Source of the DNA: Apophysomyces variabilis
Lineage: Eukaryota; Mucoromycota; Mucoromycetes; Mucorales; Mucoraceae
Direction of reading: 5' to 3'
DNA: 64,000 bases
Assembly (NCBI GenBank): GCA_002749535.1
Contig: MZZL01000380.1
Coordinates: forward strand, 722,654-786,653
Shown here: piece by piece, positions 12,070 through 22,793 of the stretch
Numbering within the stretch: position 1 is the first letter of the stretch
Layout of the letters: the number at the start of each line of letters is the position of its first letter
Translations under genes and position numbers: made by a program
The notes under the pieces: model-generated
What the model was told of the DNA's origin: nothing
What the model saw: only the letters and a program-made list of their open reading frames with translations
The model's database searches: none

Positions 12070-12739
12070 GAGCTGATTGACAATAGTGGATAAAGGAAAA
12101 AGTCACCTATCAGAATTTTTACCGACCGACGATTAATACAGTACATACGCAAAGAATCCAGACATTATTATGCTGCGCTGTTTCTTCACAACAATACGAT
12201 GGGACTTATAAACAACCTAATACAATTTTCTGCTGCTAATTTCTCTTGCTGTGAAGGACATGTTCCATGAAAGCCGCAGTGTGAGCATTCTTGGCTTTTT
12301 CTTTGTTGGTTGCCACAACGCAGCCGCATTAAGTGACCCTTTCAGCTCCCGGCCCGGGAGGATTACGAGCCATAGCAATTTCCGGTGAAGCACACCCCAT
12401 TTTCTCAATTTCGACAGCATAAGTAATGCAATTAAAATAAACGCTTGATACACAAATATGTTACGTGAATGCGATAGTAAAACCAAAGTAACATGGTTAA
12501 AGCAAAAGATGGGCCTACAACGGGTCGACGTTTTCAGCATGTTGATCGGACCGAACTTACTGTTATAGTTCATAAGAATGCTGAAGTCCGGGCTGGATTG
12601 CCTTTGCCGAAAGTAGCGCCCCAAAAAAAGCTCGTCCTCGACTTAGCTGATCTCGTGCAATTCCAAGCGATTAGGTGACATCAAATCGTTTCATTATGGT
12701 ACGTGTCTTGCCCAGTGCTTTCGCTCAAGTGTTTAATCT
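12070..12739. other. Intergenic region with a possible small cysteine-containing ORF
   Basis: This lies between the small minus gene and the NELF-C/D gene. On the minus strand near 12130-12400 all three frames are partly open. One frame reads LRCGNQQRKSQECSHCGFHG with cysteine pairs before a stop, and another reads CGCVVATNKEKAKNAHTAAF. No start-to-stop model with good splice sites could be built. A 61-codon plus frame at 12493-12678 is also open and has no motif. Confidence 0.3.
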
Positions 12740-15127
12740 ATGCATCAGTCTGAGAATTTGAGACTTATGCTCCTTGACGAGTATAAAAAGGAGCTTTCTA
12801 AGAAAGGTACCTTGAATCAAATAAAGTGAGCGCGATTGATCAATTCCGATCCCATTTATAGACGCTATAATGGAACAAGATATATACAGTGGTGTTCTAT
12901 CAGAATACTTAAAAGAGGGTGGCGATCCTACCGAGGCCGTCAACATTTTATCGGAATCCTACATAGGCGTCCCTTCCATGTGCAATTTAACAGCAGAATC
13001 TGCTGATTTTGTTGGTCTTAACAGCCAAGCTATACTTCTGAACGCGGTCAGACAGATGTTGACACAGAAGTTTGATCCAAAAAGATGTGATGCTCTGTTT
13101 ATGAAAAATGATGTAGGCAGCTTGCTGTATTTCATAGCTTTAAACGACGATTTGGTTAGGATCAGACGCCACCTGAATGGTTAGATGCCATTGTGCAGGA
13201 CACGCACTGGAGACAGACGATATATGAGCTAATGGAGATGCATCCTCGTTCTGTCTTTTTAAACTTTGTTGTCTTGGTAAGACTATCCGATGAGAGACAG
13301 AATGTGACACTTGTCATAGAGAATAGCAGAGAATGGATATGCTTCCGAAGTATCAGCTCTAAAGACTGCATCAATCTATGTGAAAATATACAATTATATA
13401 TTGGGAAATTCAATCGCTGAAAAAGTATCTGCTGACGACTTGGAACTGAACGATAGTTTACCAGAGTTTTTGGTAAAGTCTCTACAATATATTTCCCGTA
13501 TTAAGCCATGCTCCCTCTAGAAACTTTGCTGTGAACGTGAAGAAACATACCTTTATGCGCAGCTACTGATTTGTAAACTTCATGATGAATTCAACGGGTT
13601 GCCATTTTTGAAACTGGCACGGCAACTGGAGAACGCTGCTGCTAGAAGAGGCCAGTAAGTTCATACGAGTACTTCTAAGTCCTTATGACGGACTGACATT
13701 TTAATGCATAACAATAATAGCTCCCAGTTTGTCGAACATCTGAGGACGTACATGTCAGATGCGCCGCTGCAACTCTCTAAAGCTTTGAATGCTATATTAA
13801 GTAAGCAAGCTGTCACACCAGGTGATGTTATGGTGGTATGAATGAAAGAAACAGCTACGCAGCATGAATAACGGCTATGGTTTCGCAGATCCACAGATTC
13901 TATACGTCTTCCAATCCTCCTGCAAGTCGCTACATCTGCAACTATGACTTTATCGGTAAGGCTTGACATCATGCCTATGTTACTTTAACTCGCAGTGAAG
14001 ATATTTTGCTTAAAGTTGTCTACGTGCCGAATTCGAGCCATCAACTCGATCAGGACATGTTAGAGCGTGTGATCTACATCATAGCATACGCTACAACGTT
14101 CAAAGAATCTTCACCGAAAGAGGTATGACTTTACCAATATCATTTACGTATGCTGTTCCACTGAATTTCATGCTAAAATAGGATCAAAAAGAGAAAATTG
14201 ACAAAGTGTGCACGACTTTGAAAGCGCTGCATGGCGCCCTAAAAGATCCGAAGGGTGTCAATTTTAGAGGCAGCTTGCCAACGATTGTTCAGTCAAGAAA
14301 GTATGTATTCGTAGTTTCTTACAATATGTCTAAGCTTGCTGTAGGATTCCTATAGCTTCTCTGGCAATCCTTCATTGGATTGAACACTTATCGTTACGCA
14401 CACCTTACTATGAAACCTATTATCGAACATCTGTCACACCATTACCACATCTATTACTTGATGAAATTGCGAATGAGAATCCGTTACAGCAACCTGTTGT
14501 ATTCGAAATCGTCAAACGCTGTCTTCTACATGATTACCAAAATTTCGCACCAGAAATCCTGGTATGTCATTAATAATATCGTTTATTGACTGTCTAATGA
14601 GGCTATGACAGATGACGCTGAGAACAAACTGGATTGACAGGCTATTAAACCTGGTGGCGCTTGATTTTACGATGCCGGTACTGAAATTTATGAAAGAAAT
14701 TGGCCCAGAATTGGATAGAAGCTTAAGTGTGCATTTTGTGAAAAATGTAAGCATATTACTAGCCCTAAGTATTTGACTGACCATCATTCATAGCTTCTGG
14801 AAATTGCCAAACCACCATGCTCTGCAGCGTTTATTGAATATTTTGCAGATATCGTAGCATCCATTCCACAGATGTCAACTTCAAATCAATCCGTCCAGGA
14901 AGCAGTGGACGTCTTCTTTGGTAAAAGATTTGCTGTAGTTCCGATGGCTGTTATTTCTCATTGATTCGAAAACAGAGGAAGCCATTAGCAGCTCAGATGG
15001 TCTAAGTGCTGAAGTCAAAGCAAAGGTTGCAAGAGCAAGGCAAAGAGGCGTAAAACGGGTCCGCGGAGAACCAAGCGTTGATGAAGACGAGGACGACCCT
15101 GAGATATCAGGTGACATTTCACGCTAG
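12740..15127 (+). CDS. NELFCD: NELF-C/D (TH1) homologue, negative elongation factor subunit
   Basis: Thirteen exons join in frame to about 591 residues, almost exactly the length of human NELF-C/D (590): 12740-12806, 12862-13112, 13160-13276, 13320-13472, 13521-13654, 13721-13835, 13889-13955, 14001-14122, 14182-14300, 14345-14561, 14612-14746, 14794-14920 and 14976-15127. Blocks matching the family in order are DAIMEQDIYSGVLSEYLKEG, a Leu-rich segment up to KFDPKRCDALF, PEWLDAIVQDTHWRQTIYEL, HPRSVFLNF and a long helical repeat region. The tail is basic/acidic (VKRVRGEPSVDEDEDDPE). In animals NELF-C/D is the core subunit of the complex that holds RNA polymerase II paused near promoters with DSIF. 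The eighth exon needs the second of two nearby AG acceptors (14000 rather than 13995). The assignment rests on motif order and length, not on a search. Confidence 0.9.
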
Positions 15128-15419
15128 AGAGGGAGTCTGAAGTTGCCATATGTCGAAAGTTAGCACAGCTTACGGGTTTCGCTTGCGGATAATAGACTAT
15201 TTCGAATTTACCAATGCCAAAACCATAAACACCATATTCCTGACGAGATCGAGATAAGGATTGTAAATTGCTCTACATACACTAATAAATTATGGTTTAT
15301 AGCTACAGTTTAGGAGGAATGAACGAAGTGCTTTTATGTTCCGACTTCGGATAATGAATAACATTAAACCTGTCCACCGCTCATTAAGTCCAAATACATC
15401 TATTAACCCTACTACATTT
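15128..15419. other. Intergenic region
   Basis: This lies 3' of the NELF-C/D gene. It is AT-rich with no recognised gene. Confidence 0.3.
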
Positions 15420-15815
15420 AGATTTCAAGTGCGGATATACTATATCCTGGTTGTCTTCTGCATTGCCATCGCAGTAGGACGTACGGTCATAGTTCGCACA
15501 CCGAACTACGCACTGCACTTTCTCACGACTATCGTTTTCCAATTGAGCTCTATCTTATACTGGTGCCGTGGGAGGTTATCACAAAACATCGACACGTCGA
15601 TCTTCGCCTCCCTTGGAACAGCGGGAACATACCTTTGACATGAGATATTCATCGACTTGACTGCATACATCGGCATGTTGTCTGTTCTTGTTTCTATCTC
15701 TTTGGTTAATCTTTCGGTACAAAGCGTTGGCAATCTTGTGATTCATAGGCGCCAAAGTCCCTCTTCTTGACTTTTGACACATCCCGTCTAACCCAAAAGT
15801 ATAGACGAGACGAGG
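15420..15815 (-). pseudogene. Fanzor-like (eukaryotic TnpB) C-terminal fragment
   Basis: The minus strand reads YTFGLDGMCQKSRRGTLAP, then a basic linker, then QVDEYLMSKVCSRC. After a frame break comes CVVRCANYDRTSYCDGNA. These correspond to the RuvC-II neighbourhood, the VDEY(L/R)TSK..C.xC zinc ribbon and the RuvC-III xRDxNA block of Fanzor proteins. The ribbon's third Cys pair is partly lost (CANY for CANC) and the Arg of RuvC-III has become Cys. At least one frameshift is present. It is a 5'-truncated, inactive copy. The plus-strand frame at 15336-15638 is its shadow. Confidence 0.6.
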
Positions 15816-16412
15816 CTCATCGACACGCCTTCAATTAGCATCCGTTTCGTGCTTCATGTCGAAACTACACCTAGCTAGATCTATGATGAATGACAAGACT
15901 TGTCAAGGCGAGACGTTTGAAATGTCGCATTGTTATAGGTTTTGCGACGAACAGATCGGTCCGGATAGAACTTCCATAACCGAAGATCATTTGTCGTTTG
16001 CCTTGAGTTGTCGCGAGTACTCCTGATGTATGCCATGAGTTCTTCGAGGTGATACTTAGTGCAAAGCAGCCTCGATATCGTCAGTATTGGCAGCAGTCTT
16101 GCGAGCTTCTAGCCAGTCGCGGTTTGGGGTGGTTCTGCCATACAGGTGCAAGTTGAGTTTTATTTGCTGACGGTGAGTGTTGCGCTTATCAAAGCATGTC
16201 CCCTCTCGCCCGCTCGGAGTGTTTGTGAGACTTGAATTGGAAGTAGCTCAATTAATGCGTGTTTGGAAAGGTCTCTGAAACTCGCCGAAATTGAACAGGG
16301 TGATGTATTCCGGTTTTCCTCTTTTTTATGACTTATTTACCGCAAACGAACGACAGGAAGAGGTCGGCTACGGAACCATGCTATTAACCATTTTATCGCA
16401 TTACCCAAATCC

Positions 16413-17256
16413 TTGGACAAGGTCGTATTGCCAAATATGGCTTACCGTCGATTAGATTCCCCGCTCGAGGATGAACCTCTCTTAACCATATTTCCTGATA
16501 GAGAAGCTAGAGTTGAGGAGAGTGTTAAGGATATGGCTCGTCAGCTAGTGGAGTGCGTGTTGCTGTCTGATGAACCTTGGATATTCGTTACGGTGTTCGA
16601 TACTTTTCTTCAGAATAACAGGAATATCGACGATTACGCATCTGTATATAGCACAATAGCGACTGGACAGTTTGATAGACAGAATGAGTACAGCAACTCA
16701 TGGAAGGAATTAGTTATAAGGTGGGGTGATTTAGAATTTCTGGCAATTACCAGTTACTGCGGGGAAATTGGCAGTAAGAAGAGTAAAGCTTTTTTTCTTG
16801 GCTCTAACGCTATCCCAATCTATACGGGATGTGCTGTGTGCCAACAAATTTTTGTGTTGCCGTACCATTAGAGGCTATGGATTACATACAATTTGCAAGG
16901 TTCCTTCGGGATTACACAAAGCATGCTGCTTTCAAGCGTTGGTATTTTGAAAGCAAACGGTTTGCGATCGGGAGCCTACGCCCATGTCACCAGCTTTCGA
17001 TAGCCTTCCATCCGGACCGGAGGAACCCACAGTACAAGACAAAGCAAGCACCGCCAGTTTAATATTGACAATGGTCTGTCAAGAAGAATACAGCTCCGAC
17101 GACCGCGATAAAGCGTACCAGTTGCTAATGTCAACAAGTGACATTAATGTTATGTTTAACAGCTCCGTGTCAAGGCGACCGGGCATCAACAAGAAAAGTA
17201 CAAATTTGAAAGTAGCAATTTCAGATCTCCACTTCTTGGTCTTTGGAGCTTCTTGA
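16413..17256 (+). pseudogene. Unknown coding relic with a long N-terminal frame
   Basis: A 152-codon frame (16413-16871) of normal protein-like composition is followed by overlapping frames at 16829-17062 and 16984-17256. Together they read as one broken protein: QLVECVLLSDEPWIFV, FDRQNEYSNSWKELVIRWGD, AFFLGSNAIPIYTG, MDYIQFARFLRDYTKHAAF, SLILTMVCQEEYSSDD. At least two frame changes are needed and not all coincide with GT/AG sites, so it is probably a pseudogene. I do not recognise a domain. It may be the 5' part of the GYGEAK relic downstream (17979-18720), since both are on the same strand, but a minus-strand Fanzor fragment lies between them. Confidence 0.4.
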
Positions 17257-17379
17257 GACCATTGACAAACTTCTTGTTGTCTATCTGCACTGGATATTCA
17301 TACCAGCTACGCCACTATTTTCCCAAGCGCACTTAACGGCGTCACCCAACGAAGGGCTATATGCCTTGTTTTCAAGGCC

Positions 17380-17545
17380 TTATTGCTTGGAAGGATATTT
17401 TAATCCCATCTGACGGGAATCAAGGCCATTTGTCTTCATATATTCAATAAGGACTCTTCGTATATTAAGACCAGCGTTAACGTCTCTATTCCAATAAGGA
17501 TCTACCTAGGGCACTTCCCTCGGGCACTTCTCCCCCAAATTTTTT
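17380..17545 (-). pseudogene. Fanzor-like RuvC-III fragment
   Basis: The minus strand reads VDPYWNRDVNAGLNIRRVLI followed by EYMKTNGLDSRQMGLKYPSK. WNRDVNAxLNIRR is the hallmark RuvC-III plus helix of TnpB/Fanzor-type proteins. The upstream zinc ribbon could not be joined in any minus frame through 17545-18090, so only this C-terminal scrap is supported. It is separate from the copy at 15420-15815, which has its own degenerate RuvC-III. Confidence 0.5.
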
Positions 17546-17978
17546 GAGCGCCTTTACTATAAAATAGACGGCGTTTGACATATTGGCCTGTGTGGCTCTT
17601 TTGGGCGAAAACATTCGTCTCTCGTATTGATGTGACTCGATTGTGCAATACTTATCGGGCAACCGTCCTGAATATTGTCCTTAAGCATAAAACACTGCCC
17701 ATTGAATCGTACACCCACGAGTTGACTGCTCTGATCCACATGCTGATCCTGTGCAAAATCAACACAGCGCGATTGCAGAGAAAATCTTTTCGCTTAACTT
17801 GCTGAAAGTCTTGGCGACTTCACCGGCCTCGGAAGTCGTCAATTTATAACCTTAATTTTCCGTATGCCGACTATATGGCCATCACCACATCCGTTACGAA
17901 CTGCAGCTTGTCGATTACGAATACAACAAGAGAGAAAGTCATTCTTAATTTCACAATTATGGCTTCTCACGTAAACTA

Positions 17979-18720
17979 TTGTACGAAGCGTATCCTTCGT
18001 GGTATTACCAATTTGTAAGTAAGAATTTGAGTTACATAGTTTATGTTTGCAATAATTTGTTGACAAATTCTTTTTGTCGACCAAGAATTCAAATGCTACC
18101 GAATGCGCCTCTAAAAAAACTACAAGGGAGTCAGCGAAAGCGAATTATGGAGCACCTCGATCCCATTCTGTTATGTTTGGTCAGCGACCCTGAAAAACTG
18201 ATTCATTTACGTGGGACCAACACAGTCCCAACTGAGAAGGGTAAGACGCGTCCTGACGCGGTTATTAGTGAAAAGCCGCAACTGGAGTTTGCAAATAGCG
18301 TCGGATATGGTGAAGCCAAAATCCATCGAGGCAAGGGAAGCAAGTATGCTCTATCTATGGATACCCTTCGGTTGGCAGTTTTAGCAAAACTGCTGTTGAC
18401 ATCAACAAGCAAGAGGCTACCCTATCTTTTCAAATTCATGGTAAAGCCAAAAGCCAGAACAATTGCATGGATGAAAGAGAGAAACCTAACTAGTGTTTTC
18501 ATTCCCTTTATGTCCTAGGATTCGATATCACTTTCTACATGTCCTGATTGACAGCCAAAAGCGTCTACACGTTTTTCGAAATAGCCCACCTTCGCTTTAT
18601 TCAGTCCCTAGATGGTTAGCCGTCGCTCAGGAGTCTGGCAGATATCAAAAAGCTACTCGCAATCAATGATGCTTTTTCTCGCTTTTGCAAGAAATCAGCA
18701 AAGCCGGATATCGTTGAACT
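17979..18720 (+). pseudogene. Decayed member of an unknown family with GYGEAK motif
   Basis: The frame 17979-18518 contains KTRPDAVISEKPQLEFANS, GYGEAKIHRGKG and ALSMDTLRLAVLAK. A spliceable GT-AG step (donor after CAAATTCATG, acceptor TGTCCTAG before GATTCGATATC) leads to QIHGFDITFYMS. A stop codon follows, then KSVYTFFEIAHLRFIQSLDG and a second stop. The PDxxI...GYGEAK arrangement resembles the acidic and E-x-K positions of PD-(D/E)XK nuclease folds, which is an inference. I recall many similar predicted proteins of unknown function in Mucorales. The in-frame stops make this copy a pseudogene. Confidence 0.5.
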
Positions 18721-18922
18721 TGTCTGCCTATTTATAATTGTTTGATCTTATGCGAGATTTGCAACTAGTGAACGTTCTTCTCGGTGATAGGTGTATGATT
18801 TATCTAAGTGAAATAACTGCGGTAGAGCAGTGTCACCTTGTCTTCGTCCTCTGTGATAGATCTCTAATATAGAGGAGAGGTGCAGTCGGTGTTCCAAACT
18901 AGAGAATTTCACTGTAAATGGA
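18717..18922 (+). repeat. Dispersed repeat, copy 1 (inverted relative to 53140-53346)
   Basis: About 205 bp matches the reverse complement of 53140-53346 at roughly 85-90% identity by eye. The match runs from TTGTCTGCCTAT to CACTGTAAATGGAA and stops abruptly on both sides. It begins where the GYGEAK relic ends and finishes just before the DIRS-like segment. Confidence 0.7.
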
Positions 18923-18954
18923 ACACAAGTACTACGAAGTCCCACTACGACAGC

Positions 18955-20500
18955 GACGTATACCACACAGTGCAATACTCAAATACTCCAGGAGTCCAGA
19001 ACATTCAAGCAGACTATCTGAGCAGATTGACAACTCCACTATGAATGGGAACTATCGAGGAGATATTTCAAATAGATTAAACAACGCGGAGGCCGTCTGA
19101 AGATAGACTGCTTCGCCGCTTACCGCAACGCACAACCACAGAAATATTGGAGTATACGTCCGGATCCTGGAGAAAGCGCAGTAGATGCATTCAGACAGAG
19201 TTGGCCAAAATGGGGTCTTCACTTTTATGCGGCCTGGAGACTAATTCCCAAGGTGATCCAGAGATTACGATCACAGAAAACGCAGAGTGCAGTACTGGTG
19301 ACTCCCTATTGGCCGACACAATTTTGGTTTCTAATGATATTGCAAATGACCACGGAGCGCCCGGTTGAGATCAAGAATAGGCAAGAAATGGAAATTAACC
19401 ATTTTGAGACTATCAAGGACAGTAGACGTCAACAAGATCGCGACGAGAAAACGATTCATTTCCTACTACAAGGCCACAGAAAACGTACAAGGGGTCTATG
19501 ATCGCAGCTGGAGAGTCTGGGTGAGATGGTGCCAAACTCAACAACCAAATAAGGACCCGACAGAATACAACATCTCCAACGGTTTTGCAGTTTGTACTAG
19601 ATCTTTCCAGACAAATTCACAAAGACAAGCCTCCCATTACACACACAAAACACGACTTCTTTAAGGCCAAAATAACATCAGAAGGTTTAATTTCCCCTCA
19701 TACAAGCTGGAGACCTGGGACATTGATATATTGATCGATTTCATTCGATCCAGGTACAAAACAAACTCACAGCTGTCCATCAAGGCGTTGTAAAAGAAAT
19801 AATAATATCAATTTTATGTATTGCGACGATGTAGCGTTCTAGGTCGGACGTGGGTATTCTTCAGTCCAGAGATGTGCATTTCTTTTACGATGACGAGACC
19901 AAAGATCTCCAAAGAGTTACACCATTCATTCGCACACCTAAAGAATGCCAATTTAAATTCTGCCATCTAGGCGTACTTGCCGGCAGGGGCATGTACCCGG
20001 TTTACACCTCGAAAGAGTTTCTCAACAGATCGCAACAACGTCGTTACAACCTACCAAGGGCACATTGAGTATTTTTAGCCTACATCAACGATAAGAACAA
20101 ATTTTGAAGTATCGGCCCGGTCACCGTTGCAAACGAGTGAAATCCAATATGAAGGTAGCCGGAATAGACACAACCAAATTCCCACCACATACAACTCGAG
20201 CAGGAAGCAGCACTAAGGCCATTCAGCTAGGTTTGTCCCAGCAGCAAGTGAAAGAGCATACCCATTGGAGTTTGGCTGGTGATACTCTGGAGCGTTACTA
20301 CTACAAACGAAACCACAGCGCTTCCCTGGGTGCGGATATCTACCAATCGATTCTTTTCAATGCGGAGAAAGGTACCACATTTGGAGTTGGGGCGGAGGTA
20401 ACCAGACGTAGCGTAGGAACGCACATTAAGGCGAAGGTTGCCGAAGAGAAGACGAAAGATGTGATACACACCCAGCCCTTGTTCCGTCATTTCTTCTGAC
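18955..20500 (+). mobile_element. Truncated DIRS-like retroelement (RNase H end and tyrosine recombinase)
   Basis: Reading across frames, 18990-19370 gives QADYLSRLTTPL, LKIDCFAAYRNAQ, YWSIRPDPG, VDAFRQSWPKWGLHFYAAWR, LIPKVIQRLRSQKTQ and LVTPYWPTQFWF. This is the RNase H/C-terminal part of DIRS polyproteins. From 19400 to 20500 comes a tyrosine recombinase-like domain ending with HTTRAGSSTKAIQLGLS, HTHWSLAGDTLERYYYK and a 47-residue tail. The His-x-x-Arg box, His/Trp region and terminal Tyr of the recombinase family are visible. Frameshifts interrupt both parts, and the gag and reverse transcriptase regions are absent upstream. It is a 5'-truncated, inactive copy. The last frame (20104-20499) is the best preserved. 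Confidence 0.72.
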
Positions 20501-20514
20501 ATCTCCCCTTCCAC

Positions 20515-21314
20515 AAAAAATATTGATTATTGCGCGTCTTTCAACATATGATTTGAGATAGAGGTGTTATTCCTTATAAATCAGAATAAAGCGCGATTTT
20601 GGGGGATTGTACCACATATTTCGTCTTCTTTCTGCAACATTCGCCTTTCGTATGAACGCAAAATCCGTGTTAGAGTAGCGTAAGATGGTATTCAATAAAC
20701 AGTAACTGGCTATGAATTGCCAAAAAAAATCTTGCCGACGAACAAAAAGTCACGACGTTCAGTTTCCCACTTGGAAATCCTGTACTTGGACTTCCAAATC
20801 TGCGTTTAAAATAACCTCTCTTTTCACTCTTCACTGCGCTACGATCATCATTCGTATTCCTGGGACCAAACTCGATTCCGCTGTATTTTGTTCCACTTAC
20901 ATCTTGGAGGTTAGTCTAGTGAAAACCATTGTTCCTTTTTTCCTTTTTTCCTTTTTTTCTTGGTTGATGTAAACTGCATTCTACGGACTTCGCTGGTTGG
21001 TTCGATCTTTTCTTCGATTTCTCTTCTTTTGCAAATTGTACCTTTTCTTTGGAGATTGCGGCCGGGAGAATGCTCTATATTGGACATGTATGTTGGCGAA
21101 GGTCATACGATGCCGGCATAATAAAAGATATAACTACTGACAAACCCCCACACAAGAGGGCGGTCCGAGCAAGAGGCTCTTTGATTTCGTTGTTTTTTCT
21201 TTCCAGCAGGCCACATATAAATCATTTTGCCGTGTCTCAAGTCTAATTTCTAATCGCTTGCGCAATTTCTTTGTCATAGATTTGACATTTAATTAAAGAG
21301 AAAATTAATAGCCA
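20515..21314. other. Intergenic region, promoter side of the CFIm68-like gene
   Basis: No gene is recognised. A strong pyrimidine tract (20930-20965 and 20998-21050) lies 270-380 bp upstream of the start codon, a common feature of fungal promoters. An open frame at 20712-20972 ends inside that tract and is not called. Confidence 0.35.
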
Positions 21315-22793
21315 TGTCGGATGAATTTGATATTTATGGTGATGATACCTTCGATCAGGTAAGAATATGCCATTTCCCGAAATAGAATGCTTGATAATCT
21401 GCGTTAGTCCGATGATATTTTGAACGAAATTGTGGGCGAATCCACATCAGCAAGGGAAGCAAAACGTCGAAAAACCACTCAGCAGACACAAGGAGCCGAG
21501 GACGATCTATTTGCGGACTTCGGTGAAATTGACAAGGTAAATATGGTAGTAGCATTGATCCTTTGCTGAACAACGAAATGGAAAGGACTCAAAGTCAAAC
21601 CGACGAGATGCAGATCATCGATCGTCTTCACGCGAAGAACAGAGTAATTATAGCCGACCTACCACTCAGGGAACATCAGGTATAGTGGGTATGAAGCTTA
21701 GGAAATGCAATATCTAAATTCGGAATATGACAGAATCGCTATCTCAAAGACAGAATGAGTCTCCACAAAAAATCCCTTCTGCTGTGCATGGTCATAGCAG
21801 CAGCCGAAGCCATACAGATTCTCCGTCAAGGCGTGAACCACCTATGGCTTTAGCTAATCTTCGTGGCGTTGTAAGCCATCCCACAACATCAATTTATGTC
21901 GGAGAGTTGGCTTGGGTAGGTTTGCAATATTGAAAGACAGTGAAAGAAGAAGCTTAAAGTTTGTATCCACAAGTATATCACCGATGAAGATATCAAAGCA
22001 CCCCTTGTTGACATTGGAGTTGCGGGAGAGCTGAAGGATTTAACGTTTTTCGAGCACAAAGTCAATGGAAAATCTAGGGGGTAAGTATAATCGACTTGCT
22101 AAGTATTCTAAATCACTGATGAACATGTAGCATTGTTTTCCTGGAGTTTTCTTCTGCAGAAGTGGCATCTCGAGCGAAAGAAGTCTTGGACGATGCGTAT
22201 GTCGACATCTACATAGCCTATCAATTAACTAGAAACCAATATTTAGGCAGTTCGGTGGAAGAAAACCGGCTACAACTTTCACCACATCGACAAACCCATT
22301 TAAGCACCTGCCCAAAGGTATATACACGGAAGGAAGGTTTACTCTGACTGACTATTGTCATAGAACCTCCACAAAAGACGCAACGAATGCAGACGCCAAA
22401 TACTAGAATGGGTGGAGGGCAGATGATGGCAGGAGCTGCATTCAATCCAATGATGGGAGGCGCGTTCGGTATGCCATACGGCGGATTTCCTAATACTAGA
22501 GGCGGTTTCATGGGCGGCTTTGGTGCAGATAACATGATGGGAACTGCTGGTGGCAGAGGACGTGCCATGTCTATGCGTGGCAATGCACAAGGTCAACAGT
22601 ATATGAATCGCATGGGACGCGGAGGAAACATGATGGGAGGTGGAAATTACATGGCTGATGGAGCTGGCTTTAGTGGTATGGTTTGTTTCTGGGGAAGCAA
22701 TACATGGTCGACTGACTGCGAAGTATAGGCGTGTACATTAATCCCGCATTTTTCGAACAGCAACAGCAAGGAGCCTTTGGAAATAACAAGTAG
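21315..22793 (+). CDS. CFIm68/CPSF6-like RRM protein (pre-mRNA cleavage factor Im large subunit)
   Basis: Several exons join in frame from ATG at 21315 to TAG at 22791-22793. The N-terminus is acidic (MSDEFDIYGDDTFDQ), like animal CPSF6, and continues to a Ser/Arg-containing linker. An RRM follows: SIYVGELAWYITDEDIKAPL, then VDIGVAGELKDLTFFEH and VNGKSRGIVFLEF, with RNP-like strands. After the RRM is GGRKPATTFTTSTNPFKHLP, corresponding to the conserved end of the CPSF6 RRM. The C-terminus is Gly/Met-rich (GGGQMMAGAAFNPMMGG and similar repeats) and ends NPAFFEQQQQ. In animals this subunit partners CFIm25 to recruit the 3'-end machinery to UGUA sites. The RS-like domain of animals is replaced here by a Gly/Met-rich tail. 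It could instead be another RRM splicing protein, but the spacing of the ITDEDI and FFEH blocks favours CFIm68. Confidence 0.78.

Noticed and set aside
15336..15638. Plus-strand 100-codon frame
   Set aside because: It is antisense to the Fanzor C-terminal fragment, whose motifs are recognisable on the minus strand.
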